From an uncultured Gemmatimonadota bacterium (GTDB taxonomy: Bacteria > Gemmatimonadota > Gemmatimonadetes > Gemmatimonadales > Gemmatimonadaceae): a DNA stretch of 64,000 nucleotides. The translations under genes and the position numbers were made by a program. Below the pieces are notes generated by a model. The model saw only the letters and a list, made by a program, of their open reading frames with translations, made no database searches and had not been told where the DNA came from. The DNA lies in contig CAIVZZ010000006.1 of assembly GCA_903910555.1 (NCBI GenBank), positions 122,648 through 186,647 on the forward strand, in the 5' to 3' direction. Below, piece by piece: positions 29,112 through 38,694 of the stretch. The stretch's first letter is position 1. Each line of letters opens with the position of its first letter.

Positions 29112-32100
29112 GATTCAACCGGGGCTGGAGCGTGATTGTCCTTCTGCCGCAGCGCGCTATACACGAGCGGCACAATGACCAGTGTGAAGAACGTCGCCAT
29201 GAGCAGGCCGCCGATCACCGAGCGGCCGAGTGGTGCGTTCTGTTCGCCTCCCTCACCGAGGCCGAGCGCCATGGGAAGCATGCCGATGATCATCGCGAGC
29301 GCCGTCATGCACACGGGGCGGAGTCGCGCGAATCCCGCATCTACCGCGGCTTCAGTTGCATTGCGTCCGGCCGTTCGCTGATCGTCGGCAAATGTTATGA
29401 GCAGCACGCTGTTCGCCGTGGCCACGCCCATCGCCATGATCGCGCCCATCAGCGACGGCACCGTGAACGTCGTGTGCGTCACATAAAGCATCAGCACGAT
29501 TCCCGCGAGCGCGCCCGGGAGCGCCATGATGATGATCAATGGATCGAGCCAGCTCTGGAAGTTCACGACCAGGATGATGTACACGAGCAGGATCGCAAAC
29601 AGAATTCCGAATCCGAGCCCGGTGAACGAGGTGCGCATGCTCAGCACCTGGCCGCGCATCACGATCGTCGAGCCGCGCGGCAGCGTCTTCCGCGCGTTCG
29701 CGACGATCTTATCGATGTCGCTCGCGACGCCGCCGAGATCTCTGCGATCCGTGCTGGCGAACACATCAAACACCGGCGCCACGTTATAGTGGTTGATGAC
29801 CGCCGGAGACACCTCGCGTGAGTTGGTCGAAAGGTTTCCAAAGAGCTGCATTGTTGGTGAGTTCCGCACGCTGATCGGCGTGTTCTCGATCGCCTCCATC
29901 GTGTTCATCTTGTACTGCGGCGTCATCACGTTGACGTTGTATTGTACGCCGTTCGCCGGATTGACCCAGAAGTTCGGCGCGACCTGGCCGCTCGACGAAA
30001 GCGACACGAGCAAGTCACCCGCAACATCGCGCTGGGAGAGTCCCATCTGCTGCGCGCGCACGCGGTCGACATCAAACCGGATCGTTGGCGCGTCCATCAC
30101 CTGCTGCACGCGTACGTCCGCCGCGCCGGGGATGTGCGCAATGTCATGCGCGAGCTTGCGCGCGACTTCATAGTTCTCCGGCGCGTGTCCGACCACCTGC
30201 ACATCGATTGGCGCGGGCAACCCGGCGTTCAGTACCTGATTGACCATATCCGCCGGCTGGAAGAAGAACGTCACGCCGGGGAACTGCTTGGGGAGTTCGC
30301 GGCGGAGCGTGCGCACGTAATCCCACGTCGAGCCTTTGTGGCCCGCCACCAGTTGCACCATCATGTCGCCGTCAGCGGGGCCGACGGTCGCGTTTGATCC
30401 AATGGCCAGGTTCGTCCCGTACGACGTGAGTCCGATGTTATCCAGCACGAGCTGCAGATCCGCCGCAGGAATCACCCGGCGCACCGTGCGCTCCACGCCG
30501 GCAAAGAGAATCTCGGTTTCTTCGATGCGCGTTCCAGACGGCGCGCGTACATGCAGCTGAAACTGCCCGCCGTCGACGGTCGGAAAGAAATCCTCGCCAA
30601 TGGTCGGTACGAGCAACATCGACACCACTACAAATCCCGCCGCCGCCGTCAGCACAGCGCGCCGATGCAGCATCGCCCACGCGAGCACGGCGTGATAGCC
30701 GCCGCGGAATGACTCGAACGCCAGCTCGAAGCGCTCGATAACGCGCCGGAACACACTCTGCTTCGTCTCCACGACCGCGGTGCCCGCCGCGTGCGCCGCG
30801 TGGATCGTCGCCTCACCCGGCAGCATGTAATCCGCCATCGTCGGCACGAGCGTCCGCGAGAAGAAGTACGACGCCGCCATCGCGAACACGACCGCCATCG
30901 CAAGCGGCTTGAACAGCGCGCCAGCCGGGCCCGATAACGCAAAGATCGGCAGGAACACGATGCAAATCGAAAGTGTCGACACAAACGCCGGCACCGCGAT
31001 CTGCTCTGCGCCGTCGACGATCGCCGTGCGCAGATCTTTTCCGTGCTCCATGTTGCGATGGATGTTCTCGATCGCGACCGTTGCGTCGTCGACGAGAATA
31101 CCAACTGCGAGCGCGAGGCCGCCGAGCGTCATCACGTTCAGCGTCTGCCCCGTGGCCCAAAGACAAATGATCGAGACGAGCGCGCTCAGCGGAATCGACA
31201 CGGCAACAATCACCGTCGAGCGCCAGCTCCCAAGAAACACGAGAATCATCAGTGCCGTCAAAAGCGCGGCGAGGATTCCTTCGCGCAGCACCCCCGCAAT
31301 TGTATCGCGTACATAAACAGATTGGTCGCCCATCACCGTCAGACTCACGTCCTCCGGCATCAGCTTCCGCAGCTGCGGCACCATCTCCTTCACGCGGCTC
31401 ACGATATCCAGTGTGGACACCTTTCCGTTTTTCAGCACGGAGAGATAAGTCCCGCGATGCCCGTCCTGCCGCACGATGTTCGTCTGCACACCCGCGCCGA
31501 GACGCACCTGCGCAACATCGCGCAGATAAACGGTCGCGCCATTCACCTGCTTGATCGGCAGATTCGACAGCTCCTTCAGCGAATCCGGAGTCGAGTTGAG
31601 TCGCACATAGTACTCGAGGCCGCCGATGCGCGCCGTTCCAGCCGGCACGATCACGTTCCCCGCGTTCAGCGCGTCGCTCACATCCTGCGGCGAAAGTCCT
31701 TTTGCGAAGAGCGCAGCGGGATCGATATCGACATTCACCACGAGCGGCACGCCGCCATACGCCGGTGGAACCGTCGCACCATGCACCGTCGCGAGCGGAA
31801 TGCGAATGAAGTTCGTCGCGTAGTCACCGAGCTCAGCTTCGGTGCGCTTCGGACTTCCCAAGCTCAACTGAAGCACCGCGACATCCGTCGCGTTGAAACG
31901 GAGCAGGAATGGCGTCGAAATTCCCGGGGGCATGTTGTGCGTCACCGCCTGCGACGCCGCGGCGACCTGCGCGATGCCCGCTTCAAGATTTCCGTCGGGC
32001 TGGAAATACACCTTGATTACGCTCAGTCCGTTCAGCGACTGCGATTCAATGTGCTCGATGTCGTTCACATAACTCGAGTACACACGCTCGGCGAGCGTCA

Positions 32101-32290
32101 CCACACGCTGCTCCATCTCCTTGGGCGAGAGCCCGCCGTAGCTCCAAAGCACCGAGAGCACAGGGATGTTGATCGCCGGGAAAATATCGATCGCCATGCT
32201 CTCGATCGCCACGATCCCAAATACCACGACGAGCAGCGAGAAGCAGACGAAAGTGTACGGGCGCTTGAGCGCGAGATGGACTAGCCACAT
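29108..32290 (-). CDS. RND efflux transporter inner-membrane subunit
   Basis: 1060 aa; ALKRPYTFVCFSLLVVVFGIVAIESMAIDIFPAINIPVLSVLW; GILVDDATVAIENIHRNM. Confidence 0.94.
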   Translation of the reverse strand: MWLVHLALKRPYTFVCFSLLVVVFGIVAIESMAIDIFPAINIPVLSVLWSYGGLSPKEMEQRVVTLAERVYSSYVNDIEHIESQSLNGLSVIKVYFQPDGNLEAGIAQVAAASQAVTHNMPPGISTPFLLRFNATDVAVLQLSLGSPKRTEAELGDYATNFIRIPLATVHGATVPPAYGGVPLVVNVDIDPAALFAKGLSPQDVSDALNAGNVIVPAGTARIGGLEYYVRLNSTPDSLKELSNLPIKQVNGATVYLRDVAQVRLGAGVQTNIVRQDGHRGTYLSVLKNGKVSTLDIVSRVKEMVPQLRKLMPEDVSLTVMGDQSVYVRDTIAGVLREGILAALLTALMILVFLGSWRSTVIVAVSIPLSALVSIICLWATGQTLNVMTLGGLALAVGILVDDATVAIENIHRNMEHGKDLRTAIVDGAEQIAVPAFVSTLSICIVFLPIFALSGPAGALFKPLAMAVVFAMAASYFFSRTLVPTMADYMLPGEATIHAAHAAGTAVVETKQSVFRRVIERFELAFESFRGGYHAVLAWAMLHRRAVLTAAAGFVVVSMLLVPTIGEDFFPTVDGGQFQLHVRAPSGTRIEETEILFAGVERTVRRVIPAADLQLVLDNIGLTSYGTNLAIGSNATVGPADGDMMVQLVAGHKGSTWDYVRTLRRELPKQFPGVTFFFQPADMVNQVLNAGLPAPIDVQVVGHAPENYEVARKLAHDIAHIPGAADVRVQQVMDAPTIRFDVDRVRAQQMGLSQRDVAGDLLVSLSSSGQVAPNFWVNPANGVQYNVNVMTPQYKMNTMEAIENTPISVRNSPTMQLFGNLSTNSREVSPAVINHYNVAPVFDVFASTDRRDLGGVASDIDKIVANARKTLPRGSTIVMRGQVLSMRTSFTGLGFGILFAILLVYIILVVNFQSWLDPLIIIMALPGALAGIVLMLYVTHTTFTVPSLMGAIMAMGVATANSVLLITFADDQRTAGRNATEAAVDAGFARLRPVCMTALAMIIGMLPMALGLGEGGEQNAPLGRSVIGGLLMATFFTLVIVPLVYSALRQKDNHAPAPVES

Positions 32291-32309
32291 AGAACATTCA
32301 TCCCGGCGC

Positions 32310-33647
32310 TCACAGCGCGCGCCCCACGAGCGCTTCCAGCTGCGCCCGCGTGATCTGATAGTTGTATCGCGATGCCACCAGGCTGAGCTGCGCCTGAGTA
32401 AATGCCAATTGTGATGTCAGTTGATCGAGCTCTGTAGAAATGCCGGCACGGTAACGCTCGGTTTGCACGCGCAGATCTTCCTGTGCCGATTGCACGGCTT
32501 CGTTGGCGAGCGTGATGTTCTGCACGGCGAGTCGCAGCCCGGTCAGCAAACGGGCGGCCTCTGCACGCGCCTGTCGCACGGCATCGAGCGATGCGACACG
32601 CGAAACGTCCGACGTCGCTTCCGCGCGAGTGACCTGATCTTCACGCACGAATCCATTGAACAGCGGATAACTCGTGCCGAGCATCAGGAACCAGCCCGGA
32701 TGAATCGCCTCGAGGAGATTCGACTGGTTGGCCCAGTTGTACTGGCCGGTGAGTTTGATATCCGGAACGTACGTTGATTTCGCCGCGCTGACTGACGCGA
32801 TATCCGCCCGCTCTTGCGATCGCGCCGCGATCACCGCCGGCGATGCGTTCACCGCGAGGCGCACAATCTCACTGTCGGCCAGCGCGAGCACGCGCGGATC
32901 GAGCGAAGACGGCCGGCGGCCGGCAACCGGGCCGTCCGATCCAACAAGTCTGCCGAGCGCGTACGCCGCCGTTTGCAATGTGTCCATCGCGGCGACGAGC
33001 TGAAGCCGGCCGGTCGTGACCTGCAGTTGCGCGCGGAGCTGATCGGAGCGCGTCGCCGTTCCCGCGCGGACGCGATCGAGCGCGTAGCGCAACCCTTCCT
33101 GCGCCTGCGCCACGCTCTGGCGCGCGACATCGACTAGATCCGATCCGCGCAACGTTTGATAAAATGCATTTTGCGCAGCGAGCGTCACCGCGAATCGCGT
33201 GGCGATGTTGTTCGCATTGGCGGACACGAAATCTGCGGCCGCGCGCGATCGATCCGCTGAGCGCCTGCCGCCCGTGATGACGTCGAGCGAGGCCGCGAGT
33301 CCGGCCGAGTACGCATTCGGGGTTGTCGAAAGCCCCGGCGATGTGGCGATGTCCGAACTGACCGCCGCCGAGTTCGCCGAGAGCCCGGGGATGTATTCAC
33401 CGAGCGCAACTCGCTTCTCGGACTGCGCTGTGCGCAGCCCTTCGCGCGCAAACGCCGCCGCCGGACTAACGGCCAGCGCGCGCTGAATGACGACGTCGAG
33501 ATCGAGGAGGGTATCGATCCGCACGGAGGGCAGGGAATCAATCGGCGGGCTAGCTGGGGGACTATTGCCCTGCGCGCGCGCTGTTGTCGCAAGCGCGGCG
33601 CTCACTACGATCGTTCCGATGACTAGGAGTTTCAACGCGGGTTTCAT
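32310..33647 (-). CDS. TolC-family outer-membrane efflux protein
   Basis: 445 aa; signal peptide; OEP-like helical repeats (TERYRAGISTELDQLTSQLAFTQAQLSL). Confidence 0.88.
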   Translation of the reverse strand: MKPALKLLVIGTIVVSAALATTARAQGNSPPASPPIDSLPSVRIDTLLDLDVVIQRALAVSPAAAFAREGLRTAQSEKRVALGEYIPGLSANSAAVSSDIATSPGLSTTPNAYSAGLAASLDVITGGRRSADRSRAAADFVSANANNIATRFAVTLAAQNAFYQTLRGSDLVDVARQSVAQAQEGLRYALDRVRAGTATRSDQLRAQLQVTTGRLQLVAAMDTLQTAAYALGRLVGSDGPVAGRRPSSLDPRVLALADSEIVRLAVNASPAVIAARSQERADIASVSAAKSTYVPDIKLTGQYNWANQSNLLEAIHPGWFLMLGTSYPLFNGFVREDQVTRAEATSDVSRVASLDAVRQARAEAARLLTGLRLAVQNITLANEAVQSAQEDLRVQTERYRAGISTELDQLTSQLAFTQAQLSLVASRYNYQITRAQLEALVGRAL

Positions 33648-33765
33648 GCGGGATGAAATCTAACTTGCGCATCACCGCGCTGAACTCACTCTACGTCCGT
33701 CACCCTTTCTTCGTTGTTCTCAATCTAGTCAGTTTCTCGCGGACTTCAGCCACCTTCGGCTGCAG

Positions 33766-36700
33766 CTACGGTTCGGCGTTCTTCCAGAGATCCACGAACT
33801 TCTCGTAGTTCGCGATCGCTTTCTCCCGGTCGCCCTTGGCCTCGTAGAGCTCGCCAAGGCGCTTGTACGACCCCGCGAGGAACTGCGAGTCCTCGTTCAT
33901 GTTGGAGTCCTTGAAGGCCGCGAACTTCTCGAAATACACGATCGCCGAGTCCGCATGCCCGGCGAGGTCGTGCGCCTGCGCCAATGCTGCCAGCGCATAT
34001 ATGTCGAAGATCGAATAGCGCTTGTCGGCCTCGTGCAGCAGCTGGATCCCCTGATCCCATTTCTGTTCGGCGAGCGCCACATGCGCCGCAAAAAATGCGC
34101 GGCCTCCCTCCACATCCGGCTCCCGCGCTGCCAGATCGTGCTCAAATCCATCGAGTGCCAGGCGGGCCATCGCCGGGTCGTGCACGCGCACCGCCAGCCT
34201 CGCGATATTCCGCCACGGGCGTTCGGCGGGAACCACCTGCGACAGCGGTACTCTCGCCGTCGTTCGCGCCCATGCCGCACGCGCGTCAGCGGGACGCTCG
34301 AGCATCGCGGCGTAGTAGTACACCGTGTCGAGGCCGATCGAGAGTTCGCCGCCCTTCGATTTCTGCGCCTTATACGCCGCGCCGTCCGAGACCGTGTTCC
34401 ACTTGAGCGCTTCGCGCGGCTGCCCGCGCAACTCGGCGATCGATGCGACTCCCCCGGACCCGCCCACGGCCTGGGCGACCGTCTTCGCGTGCTCATACGT
34501 GGTGCGGGCAATCGAGTCCGCAGCGCTGACGTCATTCTTTCCCCAAGCGGTGTACCAGTCGCCCATGCCGAGTTGGGCGCTGGTTGGAAAGCGCGCATGA
34601 AACGCCGCTTTGGTGGAATCGAGGCCGCTGATGTGTCCGAGCCGGATCTCCTCCTGCATCAGGTTGGTGAACGCGCCGCCGTATGTGTGCGGCAGTGCGA
34701 TCACCCGCTTGTAGATCGCCTCGGCGCGCGCGTACTCGCGCTTCTCCCCGAGCACCACCGCAAGATTGTTGAGTGCTGATGTGCTCGTCGAGTCGAGGAC
34801 GAGCGCCGCTTCGTACGCGGCGATCGCCTTCTCGCGGTCCCGCTTCGGGCCCCGCGTGTAGTAGTAACCCTCCGTGAGATCGCGCTCCTCTTCGGTCAGG
34901 CGATCGCGATGGCGAAACGCTGTTTCTGTCGCGGCAATCGCGCGGGCGGCCTCACGCGAGTCGTTGTTGAGGAGCACCGCGATCTTGCGCCACGCCATCG
35001 CGAAACCGCTGTCGATCGTGACCGCCTCCTGCAGCAGCGCCAGGCCGCGATCCGCATCACCCAACTCGTCTGCGGTCCGCGCGCCTTCGACGTATTTGCG
35101 CAGCGCGGCAAGCGACGGTGTCGTGACGCGCTCGAGTTCAGAACTCTGCTGAATGTTGCGCATCGACTCGCCGGCGCGTTCGCGCACGGAGCGCGCGAGT
35201 CTTCCGAGCGCTTCGATCAGCTGATCGTCGCCCGCGGCCGTCTCGCGAAAGGTGACGAGCTCATTTCCGTCGAGTGCGTTCACCAGGCGCGCAGACACGA
35301 CGTATCCCTTGCCGAGCCGCTCGACGCTGCCGTCGAGCACGGCCTTTGCGCCTTCACGCGTGGCGATCTCGCGGGCGAGGTCGAACTGCACGACGCTTTC
35401 TCGAGGGCGCTGCATGAGGCCGAGGATGTCGCGGATGCTGGCGCGCGTCAGCACCTTGAGCGACGTCGATTGCGCGAGATCCGTGCGGAGCGCTTCGCCG
35501 ATCGTCGACCCGAGCGTCGAATCGCCGGCCGGACTCTGGAAATCGGCAACGACGAGCGTTTCCTTAGCGCCAAACGTGCCCTTGCCGCGCAGCGATCCGA
35601 ACGGGCCGATTCCCATTGCGCGCATCACCATGAACGCGATGACGAGCGCGGCGAATCCGCCAACAGCAATTCCGCCACCGAGCCATGTGCGACGCCACGA
35701 AACGTGCGGGCTTGCCTTGATCGCGAGGTTGGCCATCGTCCCGTGCGACGCAGTCGAACCACCCGGCGTGAGCGTCGGCGTCTGGATGTACGCGCGATGC
35801 ACGGTGCGCTGCACATACCACGTCCCGATGATCGCGGGGAGTCCCGCGATCATGACGCCGAGGATTCCGGGGAAAACCCAGTCGGGGAGACCGATCGCGC
35901 GCGTCGCGGCCCACGCGGTGAGCGAGGTGATCGCGGTCGCAACCGCCCACACCGCGACGGCTTTCCCGAGTCGGATGCGCGCGCCGCTGAGAATCGATGG
36001 CGCTGCGTTCGCCGCTCCGCTCGACGTGATTGAATCGAGAACGCGCACAAGATCGGACGCGTGCTGCGGCCGCGCGTCGGGCTCCTTCTCGAGACAGCGC
36101 ATTATCAGCTCGGCGAGCGGCTCAGGGCAGTCGGCGCGCAGCGTGCGAATGTCTTTCGGCTTCTCGCCCATGTGCGAGGCGAGCAATCGCGCGGGCGTGA
36201 GATTGTAGAAGGGCGGGTGACCGGCAACAAGTTCGTACGCCATCGCGCCGAACGCGTAGATGTCCGCGCGGTGATCGGTGGCGGGATCGCCCGCGGCCTG
36301 CTCCGGCGCCATGCAGGTCGGCGTGCCGATTGATGTACCGGCAACAGTGAGCATCGTCGACTGATGGCCGCCGCCGCTCCCGGTGGTCCGCGCGGCGCTG
36401 ATGGCCTTCGCGATTCCGAAATCGGTTACAGTCGCGCTCCCTGTGGAGAGCAAAACATTATCCGGTTTGATATCGCGATGGACGATGTTCTGTCCGTGCG
36501 CATAGGCGAGCGCTCGCGCGACATCGCGGAGAATCGAGACGGCCTCGCTGATCCCTATTGGTCCTTGTGCAAGGCGGTGGCGGAGGGAGTCGCCGTCCAC
36601 ATACGGCATCGTGAACCATGGCAACCCATCGACATCGCCCGCGGTAAGAACCGGAACGACGTGCGGATGCTGAAGCTTCGCGGCGAGCAGCACTTCGCGG

Positions 36701-36882
36701 CGGAAGCGCTCAACCGAGATTCCGGCGAGCAGCTCTGGGGCGAGAACTTTTACGACGACGCGGCGATCGAGTGCTTTTTCGCGCGCGAGGTAGGTCCGCG
36801 ACATCCCGCCGCCGCCGAGTTCGCGTTCGAAGATGTAGTTGTCGGCGAGCGCCTTTTCGAGGCGCGGGCGGAGATCGTCCAT
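33766..36882 (-). CDS. Serine/threonine protein kinase with TM segments and TPR-like C-terminus
   Basis: 1038 aa; GGGMSRTYLAREKALDRRVVVKVL; IVHRDIKPDNVLLS; DFGIAKA; APEQAAGDPATDHRADIYAFG. Confidence 0.93.
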   Translation of the reverse strand: MDDLRPRLEKALADNYIFERELGGGGMSRTYLAREKALDRRVVVKVLAPELLAGISVERFRREVLLAAKLQHPHVVPVLTAGDVDGLPWFTMPYVDGDSLRHRLAQGPIGISEAVSILRDVARALAYAHGQNIVHRDIKPDNVLLSTGSATVTDFGIAKAISAARTTGSGGGHQSTMLTVAGTSIGTPTCMAPEQAAGDPATDHRADIYAFGAMAYELVAGHPPFYNLTPARLLASHMGEKPKDIRTLRADCPEPLAELIMRCLEKEPDARPQHASDLVRVLDSITSSGAANAAPSILSGARIRLGKAVAVWAVATAITSLTAWAATRAIGLPDWVFPGILGVMIAGLPAIIGTWYVQRTVHRAYIQTPTLTPGGSTASHGTMANLAIKASPHVSWRRTWLGGGIAVGGFAALVIAFMVMRAMGIGPFGSLRGKGTFGAKETLVVADFQSPAGDSTLGSTIGEALRTDLAQSTSLKVLTRASIRDILGLMQRPRESVVQFDLAREIATREGAKAVLDGSVERLGKGYVVSARLVNALDGNELVTFRETAAGDDQLIEALGRLARSVRERAGESMRNIQQSSELERVTTPSLAALRKYVEGARTADELGDADRGLALLQEAVTIDSGFAMAWRKIAVLLNNDSREAARAIAATETAFRHRDRLTEEERDLTEGYYYTRGPKRDREKAIAAYEAALVLDSTSTSALNNLAVVLGEKREYARAEAIYKRVIALPHTYGGAFTNLMQEEIRLGHISGLDSTKAAFHARFPTSAQLGMGDWYTAWGKNDVSAADSIARTTYEHAKTVAQAVGGSGGVASIAELRGQPREALKWNTVSDGAAYKAQKSKGGELSIGLDTVYYYAAMLERPADARAAWARTTARVPLSQVVPAERPWRNIARLAVRVHDPAMARLALDGFEHDLAAREPDVEGGRAFFAAHVALAEQKWDQGIQLLHEADKRYSIFDIYALAALAQAHDLAGHADSAIVYFEKFAAFKDSNMNEDSQFLAGSYKRLGELYEAKGDREKAIANYEKFVDLWKNAEP

Positions 36883-36949
36883 TCGGTCCGGATGGGGGGT
36901 GCGGAAATATGGTGGGGCGAGCCGGAGTTTTGCGAGCTTATAGCCGCGG

Positions 36950-37145
36950 GACTAACGGCCCGAGGTCAGACGTTAGCTGAGAGACTAACGGCCCGACGTC
37001 AGACGTTAGCTGAGAGTTGATAGCTGTAAGACAACGACTTCATGACAGTTCCTCGCGCGAAACGGTGATGAAGTAGTTGTCTCGCAGCTATTAACTCACA
37101 GCTATCGTCTGACGTCGGGCAGTTTCACAGCTATCAGCTGGCCCG
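36950..37145. repeat. Tandem 33-bp direct repeat plus 54-bp-arm inverted repeat (hairpin element, family 3)
   Basis: GACTAACGGCCCGAGGTCAGACGTTAGCTGAGA at 36950..36982 and 36983..37015 (1 mismatch). Arms 36991..37044 and 37067..37120 are inverted repeats with ~7 mismatches in 54 and a 22-nt loop. Confidence 0.85.
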
Positions 37146-37174
37146 ATTTCTCCTCCCGCAGTACGTTCTCCCAC

Positions 37175-38473
37175 ATGAAAACCGACCCCAACTCCCGCCG
37201 AAATTTCGTCCGTTTCCTCGCCGCCTCTCCGCTGTTCGCGAGCGCCGGCATTGATCAGCCCACGCTGACCCGCCTCTTCTCCGGAACCCCGCGCGATCAG
37301 TCCGAGGCGTTCGGTCTCGTAGACGAGCTCACTGCTCAAGATCCAACCCTCATCGCCAACGCCGCCGATGCCCTCGATGTTTTCGACTTCGAGCCTGTCG
37401 CCAAAAAGAAAATCCCGCCGGCCCACTGGGGTTATCTCATCACCGGCACCGACGACGACGCTACAATAAAAGCGAACCGCGACGGCTATCAGAAATGGGC
37501 CCTCCGCCCGCGCCGCTTGGTCGACGTCAGCAAGCTCGACACGAGCGTCGACCTCCTCGGCCACAAATACGACACGCCGATTGTTCTGTGCCCGCTCGGC
37601 AGCCAGCGCGCCTTCAACTCCGAAGGCGAACTCGCCGTCGCGCGCGCGGCGAAAGCAAAGAATCATCTCCAGGTTCTCTCGACCGTCGCAACGACGAGCA
37701 TCGAAGACGTCATCGCAGCACGCGGCGCGCCGGTCTGGTGGCAGCTGTACGCGACTGGGGACTGGAATCAGACTCGTGCGATGATCAAGCGCGCCGAAGC
37801 CGCTGGTGCACCGGCGATTGTTTTCACCGTCGATCTGCTCGGCGGCAGCAATCGCGAGACGATGTTCCGCGAGGGTCTCCTCGACACGCGCAATTGCGTG
37901 CAGTGCCACGCGGGCGGCCGACCAGCTCCGGGTGTGAGCGGGCGGGTGGACGATCGTGATAATCGCAGGAAGCCGGCGCTCGCGGTTCCGGCGCCGGGCA
38001 CGCCGATTCCAGAAGTTGGTACACCGACCTGGGATTACGTGAAGCGCATCAAAGACACTACCAGCATGAAAGTTTTCGTCAAAGGCTTGCTCACGCCCGA
38101 AGATGCAGAGCTCGCGATTCAACACGGCGCGAGCGGAATGTTCGTCAGCAATCATGGCGGTCGCGCGGACAACAGTCTGCGCGGGACGATCGAGTGCCTG
38201 CCGGATATCGCGAAGCAGGTGAAGGGACGCGCGATTGTCGAACTCGACGGCGGGATTCGTCGCGGGACGGACATTTTCAAGGCGATGGCACTCGGGGCAA
38301 CCGCTGTCGGAATCGGGCGGCCTTATATCTGGGGGCTTGGTTCGTTCGGACAGGAAGGGGTCGAGGCGGTGCTCGCGATTTTGAGACGCGAGTTGGAGAT
38401 CGTGATGCGGCAGGCGGGGACTACGTCGCTCAAACAGATCACGCCGGCGTACGTGCTGCCGCGCAACGCTTAG
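37175..38473 (+). CDS. FMN-dependent alpha-hydroxy-acid oxidase (lactate oxidase/dehydrogenase-like), Tat-like leader
   Basis: 432 aa; ASGMFVSNHGGRADNS, IVELDGGIRRGTDIFKAMALGATAVGIGRPYIWGL; N-terminus SRRNFVRFLAASPLFASAG. Confidence 0.88.
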   Translation: MKTDPNSRRNFVRFLAASPLFASAGIDQPTLTRLFSGTPRDQSEAFGLVDELTAQDPTLIANAADALDVFDFEPVAKKKIPPAHWGYLITGTDDDATIKANRDGYQKWALRPRRLVDVSKLDTSVDLLGHKYDTPIVLCPLGSQRAFNSEGELAVARAAKAKNHLQVLSTVATTSIEDVIAARGAPVWWQLYATGDWNQTRAMIKRAEAAGAPAIVFTVDLLGGSNRETMFREGLLDTRNCVQCHAGGRPAPGVSGRVDDRDNRRKPALAVPAPGTPIPEVGTPTWDYVKRIKDTTSMKVFVKGLLTPEDAELAIQHGASGMFVSNHGGRADNSLRGTIECLPDIAKQVKGRAIVELDGGIRRGTDIFKAMALGATAVGIGRPYIWGLGSFGQEGVEAVLAILRRELEIVMRQAGTTSLKQITPAYVLPRNA

Positions 38474-38497
38474 TTCGTCGGGAGAGATCGTAACTGC

Positions 38498-38671
38498 TTG
38501 CCGCGGATTTACGCGGAAAAAGTAAAAACCACAACACGCGGATACTGCAAAAGCTTCTTGGGGGTACTGCCACTACAGCGCGAGCCGCAGTGGCAGTACC
38601 CCCAAGAGTTTTTTTGCTGTTGCCGTATCCGCGAGTTGTCGCCCTTATTTTTCCGCGTAAATCCGCGGCAA
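38498..38671. repeat. 174-nt nested hairpin element, family 4
   Basis: Perfect 24-bp outer arms TTGCCGCGGATTTACGCGGAAAAA/TTTTTCCGCGTAAATCCGCGGCAA. Imperfect middle arms. Perfect 19-bp inner stem TCTTGGGGGTACTGCCACT/AGTGGCAGTACCCCCAAGA. Confidence 0.92.
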
Positions 38672-38694
38672 ATTAGTTGCCGTTGCGGTTGCCG

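Noticed and set aside
36364-37020. 218-aa forward ORF overlapping the kinase start and tandem repeats
   Set aside because: Antisense to the Ser/Thr kinase catalytic domain; its C-terminal repeats (LTARGQTLAERLTARRQTLAES) are a translation of the intergenic 33-bp repeats.
36950-37120. CRISPR array at the tandem 33-mers
   Set aside because: Only two abutting units with no spacers and no cas genes; the larger structure is an inverted repeat.
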